Below the pieces are notes generated by a model. It did not search any database and had not been told where the DNA came from. It worked only from the letters and a program-made list of their open reading frames with translations. Position numbers and translations under genes: made by a program. Positions 9,394-19,920 of a stretch of 64,000 nucleotides of DNA are shown piece after piece. This DNA is from Piper betle (Eukaryota > Streptophyta > Magnoliopsida > Piperales > Piperaceae): assembly GCA_033002965.1 (NCBI GenBank), contig JAURVB010012609.1, forward strand, positions 62,001 through 126,000. Reading direction: 5' to 3'. Position 1 is the stretch's first letter. Every line of letters starts with the position of its first letter.

Positions 9394-9939
9394 CTAGACA
9401 TAAGTGGTAGCAAAATTCTCCATACCAGCTCCACTTTGACAAAATAAATGTTTGTCCTTTGTCACAATTTTGGTTAACATATCTGAGATGTTCTTGTCAG
9501 TGCGAACCTTGTTCAACTCTAATAACTTTCTTTCCAACACATCTCTTACCCAAAGATATCGAACATCTATATGTTTACTCTTTGAATGAAAACTAGAGTT
9601 CTTACTCAAATGTATAGCACTTTGATTATCACAAAGTACCTCACACTTATCTTGACTTATACCAATTTCATTCAAAAATCTTTTCAACCATAGAACCTCT
9701 TTGCAAGCTTCTATAATTGCAATGAATTCAGCTTCAATTGTAGATATAGCAACACACTTTTGCAATTTTGATTGCCAAGAAACAACACCACCTGCAAAAG
9801 TAACAATAACCCCATAAGTAGACCTCGTAGAGTCAAGATTACCAGCCATATGTGCATTAATATAACATAATAATATAGGCTTGCCTCCCCAAAGCATATA
9901 CCTAGCTTGGAAGTACCTCTCAAATATCTCAATATCCAC
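9394..9939 (-). pseudogene. C1 RNase H domain
   Basis: Open frame of 181 codons with copia RNase H motifs: GGVVSWQSKLQKCVAISTIE, LCDNQSAIHLSKN, HSKSKHIDVRYLWVRD and SDMLTK. This domain removes the RNA strand from the RNA-DNA hybrid. It ends 31 bp before the 3' LTR and is out of frame with the upstream RT (overlap at 9711-9939), so a frameshift separates them. Confidence 0.85.
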
Positions 9940-10830
9940 TTAACTACTTGCCAATGTTCTCTACCAAGATTAGACAAATGTCTACTTACTGCCCTGACAA
10001 CATACTCTATGTCTCGTTTAGTACAAACCATAGCACACATAAGACTCCCTACAATTGATGCATAAAGGACATTCTTCATTTCATTTACTTCTGTTTCATT
10101 TAGCTCACCCTGCTTCAATTTTAATTGAGCTCCTAGTGGAATAGAAACTGGCTTGGCTTCCTTCATGTTGAATCGCTCAAGAATCTTCTCAATGTATTTC
10201 TCTTGGGATAACCAAATCTTCTTAGCTTTTCTATCCCGTCGGATGGATATGCCAAGAATTTGCCTAGCTGGACCCAAATCCATCATAGCAAAGGATTTCT
10301 CTAAATTTTGTTTCAAATATGCAATTCCCATTTTATCATGTCCAAGAATCAACATATCATCAATATAAAGAAGCAAAATAATAAAGTCATTCTTCCCAAA
10401 TTTCTTGATGAATGCACAATGGTCTGAAACAGTTTTGTTGTAGCCTTAACTATCCATAAAAGAATCAAACTTCCTGTACCATTGTCTAGGAACTTGCTTG
10501 AGGCCATACAAGCTCTTCTTCAATCTACACACCATCTGTTTCTTTTCCTTATCCACAAAACCCTCAAGTTGTCCATATATACTGTTTCATCAAGATCACC
10601 ATGGAGAAATGCAGTCTTCACATCTAACTGTTCAACCTCCAAATCCATACTTGCAGCTAAACCTAGCACACAACGGATTGAAGACATTTTTACAACAGGT
10701 GAGAAAATTTCTTCAAAGTCAATACCTTTCTTCTGCCCGAAACCTTTCACCACAAGTCTTGCCTTGTACCTTAGTTGTGAGTTACCTTCTTCATGCTTAA
10801 GCCGATAAACCTACTTGTTCTTCAAGACCT
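9940..10830 (-). pseudogene. C1 reverse transcriptase, frameshifted
   Basis: Fragments in more than one frame: KGFGQKKGIDFEEIFSPVVK and QLDVKTAFLHGDLDE at about 10750-10600, then LLYIDDMLILG at about 10370-10340, an accepted variant of copia YVDDM. PVSIPLGAQLKL and a conserved C-terminal RT segment follow. A frameshift or stop between 10520 and 10376 separates the parts. Confidence 0.85.
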
Positions 10831-12099
10831 TTCTCCCCTTAGGGAGATTCACAATTTCATAAGTCTTGTTCTCATGCAATGACTTAAGATCCTCTCACAT
10901 GGCACTTGCCCATTTGTCTTTCTCTTTGTGACTAAGAACTTCACTGAAGTCTTTAGGCTGATCACTTTCTGTGAGAGTCACATAAGTAGATTTTGGATAC
11001 TTTGTGGATGGCTTTAAAATTCTACCAGATTTTGTTCTAGTAGCATCAGCCTTCCCTTGATCAACAAACTGATCACCATCATGTACTTGTTCATCAACAA
11101 CATTAGAACTGTATCATTAGTAATATCATTATCCTCACCTTCACCGTCATGAGGCAAAGAAACAAAAATGTCTTCTCTGACTTCTTCATTAATTTGTTCA
11201 GCAACATCTTGAACAATATCCTCTACAACCGTTGGAGGAGCAGATGAAGCCTTAACCTTCACAACATAATCCTAGGTATCACTTTGGGTAGTTGTTTCAT
11301 TCCCAAAGTCCTCTAGAAACTGATTCTCTCGAAACACCACATCTTGGCTTCAAACAATCTTCTTCTCCTAAGGATCCCAAAGTCTGAAACCAAACTCTTC
11401 ATCCCCATAACCAAGAAATATGCATTCAAATGTCCTAGCATCAAGCTTAGACCTTAGTTCTTTTGGCATATGTATAAAGGCTTTACAACCGAACACCCTT
11501 AAATGAGTGTATTTTACCTTCCTACCAGTCCAAAATTTTTCTGTAACATCTCCATCTAAAGCAAGTGTAGGAGACCTGTTAATTAAATAACAAGCAGTAC
11601 AAACGGCTTCAACCCAAAATCCTTTAGGTGGTTTTGCTGTAGAAAGCATACACCTAACTCTTTCTTAAATTGTTCTGTTCATTCTTTTTGCAACTCCATT
11701 CAATTGTAGGGTATAGGGATCAGTCTTCTCATGCCGAATGCCATGTTAGTCACAATAAACCTGAAACTCATTAGAACAATACTCACCTCCATTATCACTT
11801 CTCAAATATTTCAAAGTCCTCCTTGTTTCTCTCTCCACAAGAACATGAAATGATTTGAAAGTATTAAACACATCACTTTTATTCTACAAACAGTAGCACC
11901 ATACCTTCCTTGAAGCATCATCAATAAAAGTGACAAAATAAGAGGCTCCACCAAGAGACTTTATCTCCATTGGACCACAGACATCAAAATGTACAAGTTC
12001 AAGTATTTGTGTCTTCCTTTTGCATGTGGATACAAAAGAAGCTCTACGTTGTTTTCCAGCCAAACAATGATCACAAGAGCTTAGTGTTGTCCCATTAAG
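10831..12099 (-). pseudogene. C1 integrase and linker, decayed
   Basis: The best piece (11649-11368) reads KPPKGFWVEAVCTACYLINR and LRVFGCKAFIHMPKELRSKL, a typical copia integrase C-terminal region. Weaker fragments on both sides are broken by stops. A short frame at 11262-11014 belongs to the acidic linker before RT. Confidence 0.75.
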
Positions 12100-13536
12100 T
12101 TATGGAAGATAGTTTTTCTTCTTCAAAAATTCTAGCCCCTTCTCACTCATGTGTCCCAACCTTCTATGCCACAAATCAGCTGTGAGAGTAGTAGAGGTAA
12201 CATTAACCTCCCCATGGACTAGAGTAGATGTAGTCCTATAAATACTACCACATTTTTTTCCTTTAGCAACCACTAGAGAACCTTTTACCAATTTCCATAA
12301 GCCACATGAAAATTGTGAAACATAGCCCTCATCATCTACCACACCTATCGACATCAAGTTTAATCTTAAGTCAGGAATATGACGCACATTTTTCAAAACA
12401 AGTTTGCAACCAGAATCTATCACAATATGCACATCACCATGACCAATAGTTTTAGAAGTCCCATTGTTGCCCATCTTCACCACACCTAGATCAGCTGTCA
12501 CATAGGTGTTAAAGAAATCTCTATATGGGGTAGCATGCAATGATGAGCCAGAATCAATCACCCAACTAATATCATCATTAGTTGTCAAACAATCATTTCC
12601 ATCATCAAGTATGATTAGTATATCTTCTGTTCCAACATTGGCAGTCTTATCATCATCACTCTTATTGTCAAGCACCTTACCATTTCTTAGATCTTTCTTG
12701 TATTTGTAACAATTTTGCTTCTTATAGCCGGCTTTATCATAATAAAAGCACTTGAAGGGCTTGTTTCTAGATTTAGACCTTCCTCTACTCTTATCTCTTC
12801 CACTTGGATTCCTACTCTTTAATCTTCCCTGAGAACTAAATTCAGAAACCAAAGATTGAGAGGAATTAGAGAAGGTTACCTGTTGCGTTTTCCTTCTTAC
12901 TTCTTCACTCAAAAGACAACTTGAAACCATATCAAAAGTCAGCTGCTTGCCAGAATTATTCAAGGAAATAACTAAAGGTTCCCAAGATTGTGGTAAAGTA
13001 TTCAAGAATAGACAAGCTTGCCAAGCATCATCAAGAGGCATATTCAAACTAGATAATATAGTTAATATACCTTTCATCTCATTGATGTAGTCACTAACTT
13101 CTGTCCCATCCTTATACCGAAGATTTATCAACCTTCTGACCAGCAAATTTCGGTTTCCAGGACTGTCTCTCTCATACATATACAAGAGCTTATCCCAAAG
13201 TTCCTTAGCTATCTTTGTTCCAATCACATGGTTATATACATTCTGTTCTAACCATTTTCTGATCAAAGCCATCCATTTTTTATCCATCTTGATCCATTCT
13301 GCCGCGACACTCAACTCAGCCTTAACATTAGATAGAGGAGGAGGAATCGAAGGAGCCTTCCCATCATCAGTCACAATCGGAGTATCATTCAATGGTGGAC
13401 TGGTCGACTCAGAAGAACCAATAATTAGATCATATAAATTCTTAGTGAATAGATAATCAATCATACGACCCTTCCAGTAATGCCAATTAGACTTACCCTT
13501 AAGGGCGACCTTCTTAACATGTTTCTCATCATTCAT
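12100..13536 (-). CDS. gag: C1 gag-protease and start of integrase
   Basis: Frame open from 13629, but the likely start is the ATG at 13536-13534 (MNDEKHVKK...), 62 nt after the PBS; the upstream 31 codons cover the PBS region. The gag part has the copia capsid pattern (KGKSNWHYWKGRM, WKMDKKW-type and LRYKDGTEVSDYINE segments). Its zinc knuckle is damaged (FKCFYYDKAGYKKQNCYKY: the second Cys is Tyr). The protease active site is WVIDSGSSLHATP. The frame continues into integrase (LWHRRLGHMSEKGLEFLKKK) and then stops at 12100. Tnt1 has the same order in one polyprotein. Confidence 0.85.
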   Translation of the reverse strand: MNDEKHVKKVALKGKSNWHYWKGRMIDYLFTKNLYDLIIGSSESTSPPLNDTPIVTDDGKAPSIPPPLSNVKAELSVAAEWIKMDKKWMALIRKWLEQNVYNHVIGTKIAKELWDKLLYMYERDSPGNRNLLVRRLINLRYKDGTEVSDYINEMKGILTILSSLNMPLDDAWQACLFLNTLPQSWEPLVISLNNSGKQLTFDMVSSCLLSEEVRRKTQQVTFSNSSQSLVSEFSSQGRLKSRNPSGRDKSRGRSKSRNKPFKCFYYDKAGYKKQNCYKYKKDLRNGKVLDNKSDDDKTANVGTEDILIILDDGNDCLTTNDDISWVIDSGSSLHATPYRDFFNTYVTADLGVVKMGNNGTSKTIGHGDVHIVIDSGCKLVLKNVRHIPDLRLNLMSIGVVDDEGYVSQFSCGLWKLVKGSLVVAKGKKCGSIYRTTSTLVHGEVNVTSTTLTADLWHRRLGHMSEKGLEFLKKKNYLP

Positions 13537-13598
13537 CTCGACACAAAAGGTTACTATCCAAAAACAAGACAAACAAAAGAACCAAAGAACGAACCAAA

Positions 13599-13609
13599 GC
13601 TCTGATACT
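13599..13609 (-). other. C1 primer-binding site, slightly degenerate
   Basis: AGTATCAGAGC on the minus strand lies three nucleotides after the LTR end TTTCCCAACA. It resembles the tRNA-Met site TGGTATCAGAGC with changes at the start. Confidence 0.7.
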
Positions 13610-13612
13610 GCT

Positions 13613-13939
13613 TGTTGGGAAATAGACACTCTAGCAGAAACAACCTAGAAAATATTTCCCCTCAAGATGAAATGAAAACAAATATAAAATGAATATGGGA
13701 CACCAAGATAAAAAATAGATGACAACTTTCTTCCAAATTAGGAAAAAGAAAACCAACCTACTCGATCAACTTTGATTAAGAAAATCTCTTATAATCAAGT
13801 ATCGAATAAAAGTTTGACAAAACTCTCCAAATACAAATCAGACCAATAACAAGATCTAAAATATATAATTCTTGAGAAATACAATATATGAGAAATTGAG
13901 AAATTAGCATAAACCTCAAAAAAATTAGATCAACCTCAC
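13613..13939 (-). repeat. C1 5' LTR, U5-side half
   Basis: Runs from tgttgggaaatag at 13613 to the N2 insertion point. Together with 22833-23125 it forms one LTR of about 620 bp. No counterpart is present at the left LTR, which is cut at the same place. Confidence 0.8.
13935..13939. repeat. Target site duplication of N2, left copy (CTCAC)
   Basis: ctcac directly precedes tgtaaaac and is repeated directly after the other end of N2 at 22828-22832. Confidence 0.9.
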
Positions 13940-15090
13940 TGTAAAACCCACGATTCGAGTCAGGGTTTTATATTCAGAACCGGTTGGTTCAACCGTTATT
14001 TTCTAGTCGAGTCAGTTTCAGAGCACGAGTACTGAGCCGACGCCGGTCTCGTGTATGAGCCATGAGGGTCATGTGTACCCAAGTATATGATGATAACGTC
14101 ATGAACACAACAGGAAAGAATGAGTTATCAGAATATATGAGAGTATGCAGTTTATTTATTTATTATTTTATTATGATATATAATGGATCGTAGAATTAGT
14201 TTTAGGCCGTTTACCACGTTAGGACGCGTTATAGGTATTTTGGGTGGGTTGATAGTTCTAGAGCATATCAATATGATTTTTTTGGTGTTGTTTGATTTTA
14301 TGGGATTTTTCCCAAATTTGTTTGGAATTCTTTTACGACTTACATATTATTTTGACTCGAGTCGGAGACGAGTCAAGTAATATTTACGATTTTGCCACCA
14401 CACACCCCCGCGCCCTTCCTTTCATCTTTCCCAACCCCTCGCCGCGTGCCACCACTGTGCATGCCGCCGCCGCTGCCATGGACGCCCGCCCGGCCACCGA
14501 TCGTCTCCCCCTAGCTTGGCCACGTCGTTGCCGTGCCGCCCCGACCAGCCCCGGCCGCTGCCAGGCCACCGTGACGCCGGAATCGCCGTGCTAGCACCGC
14601 GGCCAAGCTTCGGTCGCGTCGCCGATTTTGCCGCCGGCGACTATCACCACCACGATCAGGGGGTCGCTTCAGCACCACCGACCGCCCAGTGACCTTTCCC
14701 AACCGGAACGGAGGCCAGCGCCGCCCAAATCGGCCGGATTCTTCTCCCATTGCCGCCGCTATATTTTATGCTTTTTCCGGCAAGCTGTTACCTCCGTTGG
14801 CCACGTCGACCTCACAGATGAGTCGGGCTAACTGAGCCGGTTCCGAGGGTACCCAACACGACCACTTTCCGGCCAATAAATGCCGCTGGCGATTGTCGCT
14901 GGAAAACCATTGGAAGCCGTCGAAAACCGCCAGCAGCCCCGGAAAACCGGAATTTCTGGAATTCACTCGAATTTACCGGATCTTCCGCGGGGCTCACCCA
15001 GTCGATCCCGATCGAGCTTCAGACACCGATGAGCGCCGAATTTGAGTTCCGAGACACGCGACGGAACCTTAACCGTCGCCGATTGTCGAC

Positions 15091-15104
15091 AACGAGAGGT
15101 ACGG
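15091..15104 (+). other. Clean junction where the LTR intron-like segment is missing
   Basis: aacgagaggtacgg here corresponds to aacgtgag + gtacgg flanking 21076-21414 in the 3' LTR. Removing exactly GT...AG gives this sequence, apart from one substitution. A deletion between the two AGGTA copies gives the same product. Confidence 0.75.
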
Positions 15105-15380
15105 AGTAGGAGCTCGCCGCCTAGGCACAATGACACACTTGGAGCTTCTACCAGGTCCGTTTAGGACTCTTCTGTTTTACTCTTTTGTATTGTATGTTTG
15201 TTTTAATGCCTACAGGACGAGTTAAGTGGCGCTTTATCGGATCCCACTTAACTCGGGCCATTTAACCGAATAGTTTTCTGGATTAATAACCCCTCGAGGA
15301 TGATATCCCTCGAGGATGATTTCGAAAACAAGATCCACCACAAGTTGCCTTCGGGCCTATTATATAAATCCCTACCCAGC

Positions 15381-15395
15381 CCTATATATATGTAG
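15381..15395 (+). promoter_or_regulatory. TATA-rich core promoter candidate in N2 5' LTR
   Basis: cctatatatatgtag lies about 1.1 kb before the LTR end and matches the conserved TATA string of the other LTRs. Followed by gttttcgcattttcagtgag. Inferred only from sequence. Confidence 0.4.
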
Positions 15396-16504
15396 TTTTC
15401 GCATTTTCAGTGAGACGAGAGATGGAGAAATCGACTGCACGTACCATGCAGAGGATGCCGTGACAGTCAAAGCGGGCTCTGGATTAGTGCCAGCGGACTG
15501 TTCCATTCCCGAGGGATCCTGACAACTCCGCGTTTGAGTTCCTCACACCCGGAGAACGTGGAGGTTTACGGGTACTGTTTAGTACAGCGCATGTCCGGAC
15601 TTGTGGTTCAAAGGGTACTAAAGGCGACTGCCTGAGAGTACTCGGCCTTCGTGCTCAAGGCCAGGAGAAATATGGAGGTAAGGAGAGGGCTTAGGATAAA
15701 GTTTCACGAGAAGTACTGAAAAAGAAGTGCCGAGAGTGGCATAGTACCAGCAGTAGATCAGTAAGTTCGGGATGCTACCGGGTCTGCAGCCCAGTGGCTC
15801 CTCAGTAGTGCCCTTCAGAGTGTTCACGTGGAGTATATGATGGTTTTCTTTCATATGAGAGTTTGCTCTCATAGCCAGCTTGTTATAGTTATTTTATTTT
15901 TCGGACCAGTAACACTTGTTACTGACGTGTTTTTATACTATATGTAGGTAATAATCACGAGTTGGAGGAGCCAGCTTGGACGGAGGAGCAATGATGTCGC
16001 TTGCACACATGTCAGTCAGATTGAGTGTTTAATATTGTGTTATGATGTTATTATATGGAATGCATGATTAAATGCTTGAGACATGATGATGTGACGTGAT
16101 TAATTGTTAAAATATGATGCTATGAGATGAGACAAAGCTAGGACATGATGACAAGAGGTGAGATGTGATCAGAGTGACGCTGTAGATAGTGTGTGCCCAT
16201 ATGTTTGTATATATGATTATGACAGGGTGGCCCATAATTAGCATTTATGTGGAGATTATATCCATTGTTTGAATTTTATAATTTTGATCATAATTGTATT
16301 GGTGTGTGATTTGAATTGCATGTCATTCATGTAGTATCATGTTAGGGTTTTATGCATTCATCCATGCATGACAAGTTGTATCTTCATCTTAAGACGCCGA
16401 GATTGGATCCGCACGAGTTAGGTTCGGGTTAGCCGACCTAACCGGGGCCTGTAACATGCCGGTTCGGTTCACGAGTGTGAACCGGATTTGGGGTGTTACA
16501 GAAT

Positions 16505-16517
16505 TGGTATCAGAGCC
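16505..16517 (+). other. N2 primer-binding site (initiator tRNA-Met)
   Basis: tggtatcagagcc begins four nucleotides after the 5' LTR end, the same spacing and site as in T1. Confidence 0.9.
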
Positions 16518-19500
16518 ACTCTCGGCCGATTAAGATGTATGATAGTTTTATAGGTGATGTGTGTGCAAAGACTGCTCCGAGTCCAGCTGGTAGGTATGTT
16601 TTCGTATATTTTCTTTACATGCAGATTTTCTTCATAAGTTGTTTGGATAACAATGTATTCAAGACTTGATCAGAAATATGTGGAATTGACCTTAGTTGAG
16701 CTGACAGGTCATTTCTATGGATTGTTATAGTGATATCAGATTGTTTGTCAAGTTAGATGTGAGCAGGGCATGTTGTAATGCTAGTAGAGGTAGAATGGGT
16801 ATAAGGTCTTATCTTATACCAGATTCGGATGTCAGTAGATGTCAGTAGGAATCTGACAGGATTGTCATGATGGGCTTAGAGACCCACTAATTCTGTCCAT
16901 CGCATAAGAGATTTGGATGAATTGGATGTTGACCAGGTGTCCGTGTCTTGCATGTCACCACATTAGTCCTACTTCCATGGGAACGTGGTGTGCATAATGG
17001 GAAGGAGCTTGAAGTGGAGTACAGAGTATAGCATTGAGAGGGACCACTTCTAGAAAATAGTAGTGAATGAAGGATGATGTAGTGATGACAGTAGAGCTTG
17101 GACAGTAACAAGGAAAAGACCAGGACCACCAGTGCCTATGAGATCAGACATTTGACGAGATTCTACCAAAGATAAGGCACCAGATCAGTGATTGCCGTTT
17201 GAGGGCTAGTCAACACTGATAGAAGCAGCCACTCTAAATTTCAGGAGATCAGAGTGGGGTTTAGCATAGGTTGACCATCATATGTGTCAGCATCATGATC
17301 CAAACCCCTCTGGATCAGACACGCATGATTGGACAACCTGAACCGAGTTAATAACAGCCAAGATATGGCAGAGATAGTAGTAGATTTACGATGCATATGA
17401 GTAGGATTAGATATTTCTGCATCTAGGTAGTGCACAACCGCCGACGGTGCACAACCGCCGACCGAGTGCACAACCACCGACCGAGTTGCACAACCACCGA
17501 CCGAGTGCACAACCGCCGACCGAGTGCACAACCGCCGACCGAGTTGCACAACCACCGACTGAGTTGCACAACCGCCGACCGAGTTGCACAACCACCGCCC
17601 GAGGCGCACAACCGCCGTCCGAGATTCACTACCACTGACCGCAGATGCACTACCGCCGTCCGTGTATTGCTCATCCACCGATCGAGTAGATTAGTTAAGG
17701 TTTAGTAGGACTAGAGTTTGAGGAACAAGGAATAGTTACAGTGAAGTCAGCAGAATAGAAAAGAGTTAGGAAAACTGAGGTTATTTGGATGAGATAGCAT
17801 AGGATCCGACTTCACAGCTCTCTTGCAATCATTGTTTTGACCTAACACCCTTGGGTCAAATGTATGTTGCAAGATAACCCCATCAGACATTGTTAGTTAC
17901 AGTCTCATAGAGATGCGTATGGACAGATTCATGAAACATGACAGTATGACCTCCAGATGGGCGGTCACAATGATTAGATTGTACAGACTGTATGATGTGG
18001 CATCCATGGGCCACAATTGGCATACACAAACAAGATGGTTAGTAGATGATCACACGCGTAGTTTAACCCATTTAGCGATTGGCCAGCCAGCGATAGGAGG
18101 TTGACTTAGTATGGGGCATAGATAGAGGGTTCAGCGAGAGTGTTTTCCAGAGAGATAGCGATTCCCTTGTGTTTCGCCAGCACGATTAGGTCCTTACCTT
18201 GAGACATAGGGTTGAGCCCTACCCTGAGTATAGAAGCACCTTCATGGTACTGATTAGGGTTTACAGTGCAGGTCGGTATGGGCAGACCGATCTTACGATG
18301 ACGGACCTCACCCCAGCTTGAGAACAATGTAAATAGGGACTTCAGACAGAACAGACCATGCAGACCAGACGGAGTGATACCAGTGTATGCTCATCTTGGT
18401 TGATAGCCTTGCTTGAGAGTCTACCACAGCGGTAGTAGTCATGTGAGTCAAGATTAGTGCTACAAATCGGTACGGGACGGCAGGTCACACACCACTGAAG
18501 AGCGGACAAGACATGTGTCGAACCTCATTATGAGTCCCCGTAGACTTGAGGGGAGACAGTGGTTCTTTGGGTCATTTGAACCCCGCCCGTTTAGAAGTGC
18601 GTGACTAGTACAGTATCGAGAAACATGTGCCTACTGTTAGCTGATTGAACTAGAGCCACTTAGGAGCCGTTTCTGAGATTTGTCATTGATTGACTGTTCT
18701 ACAGACTGATCACCTGTGGCATAGTAAATCATGGTGATCTTAGAGACAAGTCCATAGACCTACCGATATTTTGGCCACCCAGTACGCTACATAGGGATTT
18801 CATCTCCCCTACCTTTGCATGACACCTTGACCTCACCACAGATCAGAGTGACATACCTATGTAGCAGGTTTTTCTTGGCCTAGTGGAGTTCCCTGTTTAC
18901 CTTGCACCAGATACCACATGTGAGGATGAGATGTCCCCTATTGAGAGTTCTTGAGCAGTGTGACTAGATTTCCATGAGATTCAGCCTCCCTTCCTATAAC
19001 CCAAAGATGACAGACAGCTTTCCACTCACCCCTCTAGATATTTCAGTTCTACTATCAGTTGTCCAGATTATTGAGATGAGTATACATTGACCAGAGTACG
19101 TCACAGACCAGATGCGGATTCTCCAGCCCCATGCAGAGTATGTCATCATACTCCTTGAGACACGCTGTGTATGTACAGGTGTTCTCGCCTCCCTTCAGTA
19201 GTAGTTAGTGGTTGTGTAGATAGTCACCTGAGCCATAGTATGCAGTAGAGTCATAGCAGCTATCCTTGTTCTCTTATAGAACAAAGTGAGATATTTGACT
19301 GAGGACCGAGTCAACTAGGACCCAGTGAGCGGTCCAGTTCCTTATACAGGGACACCTAAGAGTTGGATCTAGACTGGCGACAGTGAGCCGTGCAGCTCAT
19401 TAGCTTATACACTCGTACCTAACAGGAGACTTATAGCACACCTTAGGATGGTTGTAGGACTTAGGATTGAGTTTCCTGGGAGTACATGTAGGTGACTTTC

Positions 19501-19907
19501 CACATAGATGAGGATTAGAGGGACATGGGTAGATGCTAGCAGGTAGGTCTTACCCTCGCCGTAGTTTTCCCAGACATAGCTCAGATTAGAACCTTACGAT
19601 ACTCTAGAGTATCTGCTTGACCAACCCAATAGGCCCTTAGGGGTGACCTAGGTTTTTCCGCCGAATTAGCAGTGGGGATCAGAACAGAAGAGAAGGATGA
19701 TGGTCATGTCAGAACAGGCACAGACAGCTTAGAACCAGAATGTTGATATTGACAGGATCATAAGCAGAACCCGTCATAACGGCGCAGCTACAGTGAGGAT
19801 TTACATGACTATCGAAGAGTAGAGGATACAACTGGTGTGTATCTAGCTTCCAGGTAGTAGTTCAGCAGAACCTCCTTGAGTTAAAATTTCGAGGACGAAA
19901 TTTTTAT
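16518..19907 (+). other. N2 internal region without recognisable genes
   Basis: About 3.4 kb. The longest frames are short, and those near 17240-17700 merely follow a minisatellite. No zinc knuckle, D(S/T)G protease, YxDD or integrase motif was found by reading both strands. Near the 3' end tttcgaggacgaaattttta matches the sequence that precedes the PPT in Tekay elements. The rest may be very old gag-pol or captured sequence; I cannot tell which. Confidence 0.6.
17428..17690 (+). repeat. Minisatellite, about 20-bp unit, in N2
   Basis: About twelve copies of gtgcacaaccgccgaccga and variants (cacaaccaccgaccgagtt). The period alternates between 20 and 21 bp, and the last copies are diverged (ctaccgccgtccgtg). 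Each strand reads as a repetitive peptide, which is expected from the repeat and is not evidence of a gene. Confidence 0.9.
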
Positions 19908-19920
19908 AAGGAGGGAAGAT
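19908..19920 (+). other. N2 polypurine tract
   Basis: aaggagggaagat directly precedes the 3' LTR start tgtaaaaccc. Confidence 0.85.

Larger units (their letters stand above)
13940..16500 (+). repeat. N2 5' LTR (2561 bp, lacks the AT-rich segment)
   Basis: Begins tgtaaaacccacgattcg and ends ggggtgttaca. It is about 346 bp shorter than its partner, almost all because the 339-bp GT...AG segment is absent between 15098 and 15099. Many differences from the 3' LTR are losses of CpG in this copy, for example ggtcaacc-type versus gttcgacc, and ataggt versus cgggt. Confidence 0.9.

Noticed and set aside
15316..15522. 68-codon frame conserved in the N2 LTRs (15316-15522 and 21632-21838) and partly in T1
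   Set aside because: Conservation is of promoter DNA around the TATA string. The frame has no upstream context of a gene and is only as conserved as its flanks.
17241..17705. Repetitive cysteine/glycine/arginine ORFs on both strands in N2
   Set aside because: They read through a 20-bp minisatellite; the protein repeat comes from the DNA repeat and lies inside an LTR element.
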